Positions 7,958-17,055 of a stretch of 64,000 bases of DNA are shown piece after piece; position 1 is the stretch's first letter, and every line of letters begins with the position of its first letter. Source of the stretch: Burkholderia humptydooensis (GTDB lineage Bacteria > Pseudomonadota > Gammaproteobacteria > Burkholderiales > Burkholderiaceae). The notes below the pieces were generated by a model, which saw only the letters and a list, made by a program, of their open reading frames with translations, made no database searches and was not told where the DNA came from. A program made the position numbers and the translations under genes. Where the stretch lies: assembly GCF_001513745.1 (NCBI RefSeq), contig NZ_CP013380.1, positions 2,852,001 to 2,916,000 on the forward strand, read 5' to 3'.

Positions 7958-8791
7958 TTATTGAATCAACCGGGCCGGCCCGACGTCGGCCCCCTTGGGG
8001 TCAAGACCATACGACTTCAGGATTGCTGCGATTTCACCTGCCTTCTGCATCTCGGCGATGTCGGCGTTGATGGCTTCACCGAGAGCGGCGTTATCCTTCG
8101 AGAACACAAATCCGACCTGAGCAGGATTCACCGAGGCCTTGACGCGGGGGTCGGCCAGACCAACGCGGATCTTCATCCCCTGATAACCACCTTTCTTCTG
8201 AGCGTAGAGCCCGGTCGCGACACTGTCCAGCCCCGCATCCACGCGGCCAGCCTGCAAATCCTGAGCAAGCGCAACCGGAGTCGGATACAGCTTCAGGTCA
8301 TCCTTGAACACGGCCTGGAGATCTGCCGTCCAGTTGTATCCCTGCACAGTGCCGACCTGCTTGCCTTTCAGATCGGAGATCTTCGTGAAGCCTTCCTTGG
8401 AATAAATTCCAAGTTGATCAAGATAGAGAGGGTCAGTGAGCCCGACGACTTTCGCCCGGTCGCCGGTTCGATACCACTGGCCCGCCGACAAATCAGCTTT
8501 ACCAGTCGTAACGTACTGAATTGCGGAGCTGAATCCGACCGGTTGCGCGTTGATTTTCAGACATTCCTTGTCGGCAATCTTTTTCAGAATGTCGCCCTCG
8601 ACTCCCCCCAGGGAGCCATCGGCGCCGGGCACATCAAAGGGGGGAAACTCTGCGGTCGAGATGGTCAACGTTCCGGGCACAACCGTCTTAAACTGATGGG
8701 ATGGTTTGCACTCTGCTAATGCCTTTGTCATGCCAATAAGACTGAAAGCGGCCATCGCGACGATACCAATAACGTTGTTTGATTGCTTCAT
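7958..8791 (-). CDS. Periplasmic solute-binding protein, polar amino acid ABC importer family
   Basis: 277 residues with an N-terminal signal peptide (hydrophobic stretch VIGIVAMAAFSLIGMTKA followed by LAEC) and a family-3 solute-binding fold (FPPFDVPGADG, GVEGDILKKIA, DLKGKQVGTVQG). It captures the substrate in the periplasm and delivers it to the two permeases encoded downstream of the ATPase gene. It comes after them in the operon. The family mostly binds amino acids, opines and related ammonium compounds, so a nitrogenous ligand is likely. Start ATG at 8791 with GGATGG upstream; 8806 is an in-frame alternative. Confidence 0.9.
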   Translation of the reverse strand: MKQSNNVIGIVAMAAFSLIGMTKALAECKPSHQFKTVVPGTLTISTAEFPPFDVPGADGSLGGVEGDILKKIADKECLKINAQPVGFSSAIQYVTTGKADLSAGQWYRTGDRAKVVGLTDPLYLDQLGIYSKEGFTKISDLKGKQVGTVQGYNWTADLQAVFKDDLKLYPTPVALAQDLQAGRVDAGLDSVATGLYAQKKGGYQGMKIRVGLADPRVKASVNPAQVGFVFSKDNAALGEAINADIAEMQKAGEIAAILKSYGLDPKGADVGPARLIQ

Positions 8792-8877
8792 GACGAACCC
8801 ATCCATAGGTGTGGTTGAGAATCCAGGTTTTGAAAATCAATCGATCTAGTTCAGCGCGCGCGACGCCTGGCGCCCTG

Positions 8878-9543
8878 CTATGCCCTCGCCTCATGGCGTG
8901 AAAGTCGTCGCTCCAACGATGAGACAAGCAACGTCGAAGGAACGCAGATAGCGGTATAAAGCAGAGCAGCAAGAATGAGCACCGGCATATACAGGAACGT
9001 CTCGTTACCAATCTGCTGGGCTTTCGTCACAAGTTCGGGCAGAGCCACCGTGAAGCACAGTGAGGTTGTCTGCAGCATGATTACTCCGAACCCAAGCAGA
9101 GGTGGGATAGAGACGCGCAAGCCTTGAGGCACGATAATCAGACGGAGCGTGTCCACTTCCGACAGGCCAATGGCATAGGACGCTTCACGTTGTCCATGTG
9201 GCACAGCCTGCAGTCCCGCGCGGATAATCTCGCTGGTGTAGGCACCAGTGCACCACGCTAAAGCGAGCACCGACGAGAGGAACGACGACAACGTTACGTG
9301 TGCCGAAGGCAAGCCAAAGTAAAAAAACTGGAGCAGGATCAGGGCCGGTGCACCCCGACCCAGTTCCACCAAGGTCACCGTGACAGCACTCAGCGCCCGT
9401 TTCGACGTACTCACGCCCAACGCGAATAGAAGGCCCAGTGGAACCCCGATCAGCATGCACAGGATGGTTACCTTGATGCTGGTCAACAGCCCCTCAGACA
9501 AGGTCGGGAACCACTGAATCCACAAATCGAAAATCTTGTTCAT
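8878..9543 (-). CDS. ABC importer permease, HisM/GlnP type (subunit 2)
   Basis: 221 residues of the polar amino acid permease family. Several hydrophobic membrane segments are evident, and the cytoplasmic EAA loop reads REASYAIGLSEVDTLRLIIVP. It pairs with the permease encoded just upstream (4-bp overlap at 9540-9543) to form the membrane channel for the ATPase at 10193-10993 and the binding protein at 7958-8791. Confidence 0.88.
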   Translation of the reverse strand: MNKIFDLWIQWFPTLSEGLLTSIKVTILCMLIGVPLGLLFALGVSTSKRALSAVTVTLVELGRGAPALILLQFFYFGLPSAHVTLSSFLSSVLALAWCTGAYTSEIIRAGLQAVPHGQREASYAIGLSEVDTLRLIIVPQGLRVSIPPLLGFGVIMLQTTSLCFTVALPELVTKAQQIGNETFLYMPVLILAALLYTAICVPSTLLVSSLERRLSRHEARA

Positions 9544-10193
9544 CGTGCAATCCGTTGTCTCAAGCGCTTGTCGAGGTTTCGCGATATATACGCCATAACT
9601 AAACTGATCCCGAAGTAAAGCAGGCCCGAGATCACGTACACCTCTAACCCTTTAAAGGTCTGCTGCGACACCCGGTACGCTGCCTGAGCCATCTCCGGAA
9701 CACCAATGGTCGATGCAACCGCCGTGTCCTTCAGAAGACCGATCGCGTATGTCGCAGCCGACGGCAGGGCGACCCTGAAAATCTGGGGAACCAGAACATC
9801 CGTGTACTGGCGAATCCCGGACAGGCCGAGCACCTTTGCAGCCTCGAACTGGCCAGAGGAAACAGCTTTCATCGCTCCGCGGTAGATTTCGCCAAGATTG
9901 ACCGCCGTGATCAGTCCGAGGCCCGCAATGGCAGAAGTGACCGGACTCAGCGGTAAGATCCCATTCCCAATCCCGAAAAATATGATGAACAACCATACAA
10001 TCGGTGGAACTGACCGGATGACGAGGATAATCGAGTGCGACACGGCCTTAACCACCGAGTTTTTGGCGGACGCAATCGCGCACACTGGAATCGCGAGAAC
10101 TGCACCGATCGCGAACGAGCTGACCGTGAGTATCAGCGTCCATGGCAGCGCGTGGACCAGCGCTATCGCGATCGTTGACAAGAGGTCTTCCAT
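9540..10193 (-). CDS. ABC importer permease, HisQ/GlnP type (subunit 1)
   Basis: 217 residues, polar amino acid permease family, with about five hydrophobic segments and an EAA loop (GQFEAAKVLGLSGI, then VLVPQIFRVALP). The ATG at 10193 shares a base with the ATPase stop (TGATG); a GTG one codon earlier is possible. Forms a heterodimer with the product of the next gene. Confidence 0.88.
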   Translation of the reverse strand: MEDLLSTIAIALVHALPWTLILTVSSFAIGAVLAIPVCAIASAKNSVVKAVSHSIILVIRSVPPIVWLFIIFFGIGNGILPLSPVTSAIAGLGLITAVNLGEIYRGAMKAVSSGQFEAAKVLGLSGIRQYTDVLVPQIFRVALPSAATYAIGLLKDTAVASTIGVPEMAQAAYRVSQQTFKGLEVYVISGLLYFGISLVMAYISRNLDKRLRQRIAR

Positions 10194-10993
10194 CACCGGT
10201 CCCTCACTGCGGACAGGAAGCGCCGGACCCGCTCGGTCTTCGGGTTTTGCATAACCTCCTTGCTTGGCCCCTCTTCCAGAATTCCGCCGTCTGCCATGAC
10301 GATTACCCGGTCAGACACGCTTTCAGCGAACCGCATCTCGTGCGTTACGACAAGCATCGTCATGCCGTCCTCCGCGAGTTCCCGCATCACAGCGAGTACC
10401 TCGAGTCCGACCTCTGGGTCGAGTGCGGAGGTAGGCTCATCAAACAGCATGATTTTTGGATCGAGGGCCAATGCGCGCGAGATAGCGATTCGCTGTTGCT
10501 GACCGCCCGAACAACGAGCAGGGTATTGATCGGCCTTGTTCGCCAATCCCACCCGTTTCAGGAGCGCCAGCGAACGTTCATTAGCTTCCTCTCGCGAGCG
10601 TCTTAACACCCGACACTGCGCAAGGCTGACGTTCTCCAACACGGTGAGATGCGGGAAAAGGTTGAACGATTGGAAAACCATTCCGAGGGTACGTCGAAAG
10701 TGCGTCAACTTCGCCTTACCCGGTGCTTGCCTCGCGACGATCTGGACGCCGTCGACGGTCACAGTTCCCGAGGTCGGTGGCTCAAGTTGGTTGATGCAAC
10801 GCAGCAACGTGCTCTTGCCCGAGCCACTCGGTCCAATTACAGCCAACACCTCGCCTGCAGCCATCTGCAGGTCGACGTTGAGCAGAACCTGATGATTGCC
10901 ATACGACTTCGAGACGGCGTCGAGTTTCAGTAACGGCATAAAAGTCTCGCTTCGAGTCTTTGGTATAGCGCTCACTTCCGAAAGGTTACTCAT
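10193..10993 (-). CDS. ABC importer ATPase, GlnQ/HisP type; first gene of the ten-gene operon
   Basis: About 266 residues with Walker [11 protein letters not shown]-loop [16 protein letters not shown], signature SGGQQQR, Walker [14 protein letters not shown] and switch His in VTHEM. It powers amino-acid-type uptake with the two permeases that follow. The start is uncertain: GTG at 11002 is 3 nt from a GGAG, ATG at 10993 is 12 nt away, and ATG at 10939 begins the conserved fold ([14 protein letters not shown]). It is the promoter-proximal gene downstream of operator D. Confidence 0.9.
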   Translation of the reverse strand: MSNLSEVSAIPKTRSETFMPLLKLDAVSKSYGNHQVLLNVDLQMAAGEVLAVIGPSGSGKSTLLRCINQLEPPTSGTVTVDGVQIVARQAPGKAKLTHFRRTLGMVFQSFNLFPHLTVLENVSLAQCRVLRRSREEANERSLALLKRVGLANKADQYPARCSGGQQQRIAISRALALDPKIMLFDEPTSALDPEVGLEVLAVMRELAEDGMTMLVVTHEMRFAESVSDRVIVMADGGILEEGPSKEVMQNPKTERVRRFLSAVRDR

Positions 10994-11122
10994 GTTGCTC
11001 ACCAGCTCCAGTTGAATATGGGCGGATACAGGGCTTTATCGAACGCCTCGGCACCTAGCAAATCTCTCCGGCCATCGCTGCCAGACGAGGCGGGCAATTC
11101 ATTCGACCGTCTAACCATAAAA

Positions 11123-11165
11123 TTCGACCGTTCAGTCAGTATGCACGAACATGCGCGTGCGTCAA
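11123..11165 (-). promoter_or_regulatory. Promoter with operator D, importer-to-amidase operon
   Basis: On the minus strand TTGACG (11160-11165), a 16-bp spacer and CATACT (11138-11143) form a promoter. The near-palindrome ACTGAC-N6-GTCGAA (11123-11140) begins within the -10. The half-site ATTCGACCGT occurs a second time about 22 bp further downstream (11100-11109). The layout is the same as at sites C and E. Confidence 0.65.
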
Positions 11166-11302
11166 AATAATTTTTCGATGGGTCATAGGAAACGATGAGA
11201 CGCCGCGCACCTGGTTTCTCCCGCGAGCAGAGAAACCAAGATGCACGCGGAATGATAGATATTGGGCGTCATGTGATTGGGGCCGTACACCGAATCAATG
11301 CC

Positions 11303-11440
11303 CTACGCGAACGAGCCTTCGACGCGCGCGCCTGATAGATCCAGGATTTCAACTCGTCGCTCGAGCGCAGCTATTTGTTCTTGGATTAGTCGGTTGCAGG
11401 CGAATTCGAGGAGACGGGAGACGAACGGCGCAGAAAGCAT
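11303..11440 (-). pseudogene. Short open frame, possible gene remnant between operator D and the hydrolase
   Basis: A 45-codon frame with helical, coding-like sequence (LLEFACNRLIQEQIAALERR) ends at a TAG at 11303-11305. The same frame stays open and protein-like upstream of the ATG (YMFALWGRRIS) until a stop near 11489, so it looks like the 3' end of a longer gene rather than a real small gene. No family recognised. The rest of 11166-11642 shows no convincing gene. Confidence 0.3.
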
Positions 11441-11642
11441 GGATATGCGACGGCCCCATAGCGCGAACATATAGGTGCGGACTGTGCTGGCCTACGGACG
11501 GCTGCATCAGGTACCGTGAAGAATCCAGCCAAAATGGAACCATGGCCGTCGCTACCCGTCGATTTCGAGACCGCATTGATAGCCGCCGGCGACAGCGCAG
11601 GCTCGCGCCGTATGCCGACGACATGATGTAGCTGACGATTCG

Positions 11643-12545
11643 TCAATGAAACTGCGCGAGGAACTGATCCAAGAATTGATTGAACTGGTCAGCGTGCTCC
11701 CAGAACATCATATGCTTGCCTAGCACATGCAGATTCGCGCGAGGCGCATTGGTCTGCACCCATGTGCTGGCGACACCTCTCACCTCCTCTCGGACCGTAA
11801 TCATGAGCGGACTAGTTTTCGCGAAGTTCGCGACGTCAGACTCGAAGTTCATGTAGGAGCACGTCTCATTCGTCATTGCGGCGGCTTCAGCGGGGGTTTG
11901 ATCGGATATGTCGCTGACCCATTTGACGGCATCGGGCGTAGGATTCTCGAGCATCCATTGCGCAAACGAGGTATCAAGATTTTTACGGTCGTACATCACC
12001 CCGTAGGTCCAGCCCCTTTTTGCCTGGTCGGCGTCATCGTAGCGATACCACACCCATTGATTGACATCGTCAGTACCCGCACATCGTGGTGTCCCGTCTA
12101 TAAGCACCATGCCTGCTATCCTGGCCGAGCCAAATTGGTTGAGATAGGAAGTCGCGCCAAATACGCCGTTCGACCACCCTCCAATGATGGCTTTTCGGAT
12201 ACCCAGCGCGTTCAACAACGCATTTATATCTTTGCCGTGCTGCAGATATTCGTTTCCAATCTTGGTCTTGGTTGAATAGCCTTGGCTTCGAGGATCAAAG
12301 CTTATGAAAGTGTAGCGGTCAGAATCTGCGAAATGACTGAACTGCCGCTCGAATACGGCACTGGACATCGTCCAACCTGGTTCGAACACTATTGCAATGG
12401 GGCCGTGACCGCTCTGCCTGACATTGATCCAGGTATCCTTGTCGATCTGCACCATTCTGGCTGGTGGCAGGTCATGCTCTGCCCGAGCAGGCGACGAAAT
12501 ACCAAGAGCCATCATTATCAGAAAACCAATCGAGAGTATGCGCAT
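11643..12545 (-). CDS. Exported alpha/beta hydrolase
   Basis: 300 residues. A signal peptide is clear (MRILSIGFLIMMALGISSPA, cleavage near ARA-E). The nucleophile elbow GGWSNG places Ser125 as the nucleophile, and a His in GKHMMFWEH near the C-terminus completes the triad; the oxyanion region reads FEPGWT. It is the only gene downstream of promoter/operator E, so it is probably co-induced with the catabolic operons. Being periplasmic, it could hydrolyse an ester or amide form of the growth substrate before import. Two pairs of cysteines may form a disulfide. Substrate unknown. Confidence 0.85.
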   Translation of the reverse strand: MRILSIGFLIMMALGISSPARAEHDLPPARMVQIDKDTWINVRQSGHGPIAIVFEPGWTMSSAVFERQFSHFADSDRYTFISFDPRSQGYSTKTKIGNEYLQHGKDINALLNALGIRKAIIGGWSNGVFGATSYLNQFGSARIAGMVLIDGTPRCAGTDDVNQWVWYRYDDADQAKRGWTYGVMYDRKNLDTSFAQWMLENPTPDAVKWVSDISDQTPAEAAAMTNETCSYMNFESDVANFAKTSPLMITVREEVRGVASTWVQTNAPRANLHVLGKHMMFWEHADQFNQFLDQFLAQFH

Positions 12546-12711
12546 GAGAGTTCCTTGTGCTCAATCTATGAGCTCTAGAAAATGCAACGGTCGTTCATTT
12601 GTACTACGAAATACGAATGGCGAATTCTGATCAACAAACGACGGGGTTAAACCAAATCACCAGCAAGTCACCGGTTCGCTCAAACCTCGGACATACCAAT
12701 CACCCACAAAA

Positions 12712-12754
12712 TTTGACCTCTCGGTCAGTATGCACGAAATGAGCATGGTGTCAA
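12712..12754 (-). promoter_or_regulatory. Promoter with operator E, exported hydrolase
   Basis: Minus-strand TTGACA (12749-12754), a 16-bp spacer and CATACT (12727-12732). The near-palindrome ACTGAC-N6-GTCAAA lies at 12712-12729, again starting inside the -10. The remaining bases of 12546-12892 hold no gene. Confidence 0.65.
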
Positions 12755-12892
12755 AATTAACTTGACCGATGTCTTCCCGCACAGGCCTCGATTGGCGAAT
12801 CATGCCGGCTGCATCTCCTGGGAAAGTCTCGCGATGCTGAAACGGACCGGACGGCGCCAAGCGTCACTCTATGGACCGACGCCGCAGCACGT

Positions 12893-14572
12893 TCACATAT
12901 TTGGATAATTCGGTCCACCACCACCTTCAGGCGTGATCCAAACGATGTTTTGCGTCGGGTCTTTGATGTCGCAGGTCTTGCAGTGCACGCAGTTCTGCGC
13001 ATTGATCTGGAGACGGTCCTGTCCCTGCTCTGTCTTTACAAACTCATATACGCCTGCTGGGCAGAAGCGGGACTCGGGCCCCGCGTAGGTGCCCAGATTG
13101 ACGACGATAGGAACGCTAGCGTCCTTCAGCGTCAGATGCGCAGGCTGGTTCTCCTGGTGATTGGTATTGGAGATGAATACGGACGAAAGCCGGTCGAAAG
13201 TCAGCTTGCCGTCAGGCTTTGGATACTCAATTGGTTTGTAGTTCGAAGCCGGCTTGAGCGTCTCATGGTCCCAATGCTTGTGATGCAATGTCCACGGCAC
13301 ATTGCCCCCCAGTAGTTTCTGCTCGACGCCGACCATCAACGTACCGAGGTACAGACCCTTGCTCATCCACTGCTTGAAGTTCCGCGCCTTGTGTAGTTCG
13401 GCATAAAGCCACGATTCCTTGAACGACTCTGGATATGCCTGCAGCTGGTCATGATGTCGACCCGCGTGAATGGCGTCGAATGCAGCGTCGGCCGCAAGCA
13501 TCCCCGTTTTAAGCGCCGCGTGCGAGCCCTTGATACGGGATGCATTAAGGAAGCCTGCCTCGTCGCCAACCAGGGCGCCACCCGGGAACACGAGCTGGGG
13601 CAACGACATCAGGCCGCCGGCGGTAATTGCCCGCGCGCCATAAGACACCCGCTTGCCGCCTTCGAAGAATTTTCGGATCTCGGGATGCGTCTTGTAGCGC
13701 TGGAATTCCTCGAAAGGAGAAAGGTATGGGTTGGAGTATCCGAGGCCGACGACGAAACCCACCATTACTTGGTTGTTATCGGTATGGTAGAGGAATGAGC
13801 CACCGTACGTGTCATGTTCGAGCGGCCAACCGGCCGTGTGGATAACAAGGCCTGGTTTATGTTTCGCGGGGTCAATTTCCCACAGTTCTTTTATGCCGAT
13901 ACCGTACACCTGCGGGTCGGCGTTTTCCCGCAACTTGAACTCGTCCTTAAGTTGCCGGCCAAGATGACCTCGCGCACCCTCGCAGAACAACGTGTATTTC
14001 GCGTGCAGTTCCATCCCGAGCTGGAAATTCTCGGTCGGTCGCCCATCTTTGCCGATGCCGAGATTGCCTGTGGCCACGCCCTTGACTGACCCGTCCTCGT
14101 TGTACAGCACTTCGGCCGCCGGAAATCCGGGGAAGATCTCAACGCCCAGGGCCTCTGCCTCCTGTCCGAGCCAACGGGTCAGGTTCGCCAGACTGATCAC
14201 ATAATTGCCGTGATTCTTGAAGTTGTCCGGAAGCGCCCAGTTCGGGACCGTTCTTGCGCTACGTTGTGTCAGAAACAGAAAGCGGTCTTCGGTTACCGGG
14301 ACTTCTAACGGTGCCCCATTCTTCTTCCAGTCAGGGAAAAGCTCATTGAGCGCGCGTGGATCCATCACCGCGCCTGAAAGGATGTGCGCGCCGACCTCGG
14401 AGCCCTTTTCCAGCACACAGACACCAATCTCGACACCGCTCGCGGCAGCGCGCTGCTTCAGACGAATCGCGGCCGCTAGTCCGGCTGGACCGCCACCGAC
14501 GATAACGACGTCATACTCCATCGACTCTCGTTCGGTCGCAGGAAGATTGTCAAACACAATCGAGTTACTCAC
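12893..14572 (-). CDS. etfD: Electron transfer flavoprotein:ubiquinone oxidoreductase (ETF-QO)
   Basis: About 559 residues, full length for ETF-QO. FAD-binding GGGPAGL near residue 25, the conserved GAHILSGAVMDP and GCALVGDEAGFLNASRIKGS-like segments, and the C-terminal [4Fe-4S] domain with FCPAGVYEF and NCVHCKTCDIKDP are all visible. It takes electrons from reduced ETF and passes them to ubiquinone at the membrane. GTG at 14572 (GGAG 9 nt upstream) gives the short leader usual before MEYDVVIVGGG; the ATG of MEYD is the alternative. It lies at the end of the etfB-etfA unit driven from promoter B, giving a complete route for flavoprotein-derived electrons. Confidence 0.93.
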   Translation of the reverse strand: MSNSIVFDNLPATERESMEYDVVIVGGGPAGLAAAIRLKQRAAASGVEIGVCVLEKGSEVGAHILSGAVMDPRALNELFPDWKKNGAPLEVPVTEDRFLFLTQRSARTVPNWALPDNFKNHGNYVISLANLTRWLGQEAEALGVEIFPGFPAAEVLYNEDGSVKGVATGNLGIGKDGRPTENFQLGMELHAKYTLFCEGARGHLGRQLKDEFKLRENADPQVYGIGIKELWEIDPAKHKPGLVIHTAGWPLEHDTYGGSFLYHTDNNQVMVGFVVGLGYSNPYLSPFEEFQRYKTHPEIRKFFEGGKRVSYGARAITAGGLMSLPQLVFPGGALVGDEAGFLNASRIKGSHAALKTGMLAADAAFDAIHAGRHHDQLQAYPESFKESWLYAELHKARNFKQWMSKGLYLGTLMVGVEQKLLGGNVPWTLHHKHWDHETLKPASNYKPIEYPKPDGKLTFDRLSSVFISNTNHQENQPAHLTLKDASVPIVVNLGTYAGPESRFCPAGVYEFVKTEQGQDRLQINAQNCVHCKTCDIKDPTQNIVWITPEGGGGPNYPNM

Positions 14573-14708
14573 TGAAGCACATCTCCATACTGAGGGGGTT
14601 GCACTGCGAATGGACGCTTGGGTCCGCGGAACTGAGTTTTGACAGGCCAGTGGCAATGCAGAGCGCGAGCGCGGCTCGTAAAGCTCGCGCCGGCTGCATC
14701 ATTCGGGT

Positions 14709-15011
14709 CTATCGACCTTCCTGTTCGGCCTTTGGCTCAATCAGCGTCCAGCGACCGTCGTCCCTCAGCGAATACACCGAAGAAAAGCAGCCGTTTACCA
14801 CTTCCACACATACATATTGCTGAGCGGCCTTCCCGCAATTCTGCTGAAGAGCATCAGATGCGATCAGCAGCCCTCGCCTGAATGCCCCCATGCAATTTGC
14901 CAGTCGCTGGACGGGGAGCCGGCGCCATACGCGCGACGTTGCAGTATTCATGGATGAATCATTCAGTCGGGTCTTGTTCGAGCGCACCAATTTTCGGCGC
15001 GGGAGGCTCAT
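14709..15011 (-). CDS. Hypothetical 100-residue protein between etfA and the ETF-QO gene
   Basis: An open frame starting with an ATGA overlap on the etfA stop and ending 136 bp before the ETF-QO start. The second half reads like a folded small domain (VCVEVVNGCFSSVYSLRDDG) but the first part is basic and less convincing. The gap it fills is too long for a tight operon junction, and the start overlap suggests translational coupling. No family recognised and codon use is not decisive; it may be a decayed gene. Confidence 0.4.
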   Translation of the reverse strand: MSLPRRKLVRSNKTRLNDSSMNTATSRVWRRLPVQRLANCMGAFRRGLLIASDALQQNCGKAAQQYVCVEVVNGCFSSVYSLRDDGRWTLIEPKAEQEGR

Positions 15012-15952
15012 GACGCGCCGAGTTCTTTCACCAGGTCCGGAACCACGCTGAAGAGGTCACCGACCAGCCCGTAATCTGCGACGCCAAATATCGGCGCCTC
15101 AGGGTCCTTGTTGATGGCAACAATGACGTTCGAGTCCTTCATCCCCGCAAGATGCTGAATCGCACCCGAGATGCCGACTGCAAAGTAAAGACGCGGCGCG
15201 ACAATCTTCCCCGTCTGCCCCACCTGGTAGACGTTCGACACGTAACCTGCATCGACCGCGGCACGCGAGGCGCCGAGTGCTGCGTCGAGTGCGTCGGCCA
15301 ACGGTGCAAGCACCGCCTGGAAATTCTCGGCACTGCCCAGCCCGCGCCCGCCGGCGACGACAACCGCAGCAGACGTCAGTTCCGGGCGCTCCAGCTTGGC
15401 GAGTTCACGACTTACGAAGCGCGAAATGCCAGCGTCCTCAGGTACATCAATGGTCTCGACGACCGAGCCGTCGCCAGATTCCGCGCTTACCGGATCAAAG
15501 GCGGTCGACCGAACGGTCACAACCTTGACCGGGTCGAAAGATTGAACCGTTGAAATCGCGTTGCCAGCGTAGATTGGTCGCTCAAAGGTATCTGCCGACA
15601 CGACAGCCGTGATGTCGCTGATTTGAGCCACGTCCAACTTCGCAGCGACGCGGGGGCAGACGTTTTTCCCGAACGCGGTCGCGGGAGCGAGTATGTGGGA
15701 ATAGTCCTTGGCAAGCTGCAACACTGTTGCCTCGATATTCTCGGCAATAGCGTCGGCCAGTTGCGGAGCATCCGCCAGCAGAACCTTCTTGACGCCAGCG
15801 ACCTTCGCCGCGAGGTCTGCGACTCCCCTGGCGTTGTGGCCGGCAACCAGAAGATGAATGTCGCCGCCAATCTGGTGTGCAGCGAAGACGGTATGCAAAG
15901 TCGCTGGCTTCAGCGACTCGTTATCATGTTCGGCAATTACAAGAATCGTCAT
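15008..15952 (-). CDS. etfA: Electron transfer flavoprotein alpha subunit, set 1
   Basis: 314 residues, the usual size. The C-terminal FAD domain is canonical: VVAGGRGLGSAENF, QVGQTGKIVAPRLYFAVGIS, GAIQHLAGM and AINKDPEAPIFGVADYGLVGD. With EtfB it carries electrons from flavin dehydrogenases to ETF-QO. It follows etfB by 12 bp. The motif set matches the housekeeping ETF that serves acyl-CoA dehydrogenases, yet the gene is under the cluster's operator B. Confidence 0.95.
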   Translation of the reverse strand: MTILVIAEHDNESLKPATLHTVFAAHQIGGDIHLLVAGHNARGVADLAAKVAGVKKVLLADAPQLADAIAENIEATVLQLAKDYSHILAPATAFGKNVCPRVAAKLDVAQISDITAVVSADTFERPIYAGNAISTVQSFDPVKVVTVRSTAFDPVSAESGDGSVVETIDVPEDAGISRFVSRELAKLERPELTSAAVVVAGGRGLGSAENFQAVLAPLADALDAALGASRAAVDAGYVSNVYQVGQTGKIVAPRLYFAVGISGAIQHLAGMKDSNVIVAINKDPEAPIFGVADYGLVGDLFSVVPDLVKELGAS

Positions 15953-15964
15953 TTTGCGTTTCCT

Positions 15965-16714
15965 TTACAGCACTTTGGCTTCAGACTTGAGCTTTTCGAC
16001 CAGTGTTCGAACGTCCGGAACCTTCACACCGGCCCCGCGAGCAGTCGGTTCGGAAACCTTAATGGTCTTCAGACGCGCTCGTACATCCACTCGCAGTTCG
16101 CTGGGTTCGATGGTCGCCAGCGGTTTCTTCTTGGCCTTCATGATGTTGGGCAACGTCACGTAGCGGGGTTCATTGAGGCGCAGGTCCGTCGTGACAACTG
16201 CGGGTAGCTTGAGGGAGAGCGTTTCGGCGCCACCATCTACTTCCCTGGCTACTATGGCGATGTCGCAGTCAACGGTTACCTTGGACGCAAACGTGGCCTG
16301 AGGCATACCGGCAAGAGCCGCAAGCATCTGTCCCGTCTGATTCGAGTCGTCGTCGATGGCCTGCTTGCCGAGGATGACAAGGCCGGGGCGCTCTTCTTCC
16401 ACGATGGCAGCAAGCAACTTGGCTACGGCCAATGGCTGAAGCTCCTCGTCCGTCCTGATGTGGATTGCGCGGTCAGCACCAATGGCCAGCGCGGTCCGAA
16501 GCGTTTCCTGACACTGTGTCGGGCCGCAAGAGACTGCAATGACTTCGCTAGCGGCGCCGGACTCCTTCAACCTCACACCTTCCTCTACACCGATCTCGTC
16601 AAACGGATTCATGGACATCTTGACGTTGCTGATGTCGACGTCCGTTCCGTCTGCCTTCACCCGGACCTTGACGTTGTAATCAACGACCCGCTTCACTCCT
16701 ACCAATACCTTCAT
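15965..16714 (-). CDS. etfB: Electron transfer flavoprotein beta subunit, set 1
   Basis: 249 residues beginning [20 protein letters not shown], the standard EtfB start; GAGGAG 6 nt upstream of the ATG at 16714 confirms it over longer frames. The AMP-binding segment [18 protein letters not shown] is intact. A C-terminal [10 protein letters not shown] recognition-loop-like stretch is present (the partner-docking loop of ETFs). First gene of the unit running into etfA and the ETF-QO gene. Confidence 0.95.
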   Translation of the reverse strand: MKVLVGVKRVVDYNVKVRVKADGTDVDISNVKMSMNPFDEIGVEEGVRLKESGAASEVIAVSCGPTQCQETLRTALAIGADRAIHIRTDEELQPLAVAKLLAAIVEEERPGLVILGKQAIDDDSNQTGQMLAALAGMPQATFASKVTVDCDIAIVAREVDGGAETLSLKLPAVVTTDLRLNEPRYVTLPNIMKAKKKPLATIEPSELRVDVRARLKTIKVSEPTARGAGVKVPDVRTLVEKLKSEAKVL

Positions 16715-16841
16715 CGCGAACTCCTCATCCAGGAAACCGAAATCTTTTGGCAGACGGACTGTCTGGAACCGTCTGCATATCAAGCACCGCCTCATGAAGC
16801 CTTGACACGCCACGAATCAAATAGACCAATTAGATAAAAAA

Positions 16842-16882
16842 ACTGACCACCTAGTATATATCACGAAAATTCCTGTTTGCAA
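16842..16882 (-). promoter_or_regulatory. Promoter with operator B, etfBA/ETF-QO unit
   Basis: Minus-strand TTGCAA (16877-16882) and TATACT (16853-16858) with an 18-bp spacer, or 16 bp to an overlapping TATATA. The near-palindrome ACTGAC-N6-GTATAT (plus-strand reading, 16842-16859) overlaps the -10. It is the least symmetric of the five sites. Confidence 0.5.
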
Positions 16883-17012
16883 GGAGATGGTTCTGCTCCC
16901 TTTCCCCACCCGCGCCGGGACGTCATACGGCGAGACCAGCCCCGTCCGGACGGACGACTGACACGCACAAACCGGCTACACGGCACTCACGGGCAAACGT
17001 CGATAAATGTTT

Positions 17013-17055
17013 TTGACATTGGCTGGGTTTGGTGCATACTGACCCAGCAGTCAAA
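17013..17055 (+). promoter_or_regulatory. Promoter with operator C, plus-strand flavoprotein operon
   Basis: TTGACA (17013-17018), a 16-bp spacer and CATACT (17035-17040); the near-palindrome ACTGAC-N6-GTCAAA (17038-17055) starts inside the -10. A further half-site, GGTCAGT, is at 17086-17092. Divergent from promoter B about 180 bp away, so one regulator could control both sides. Confidence 0.7.
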
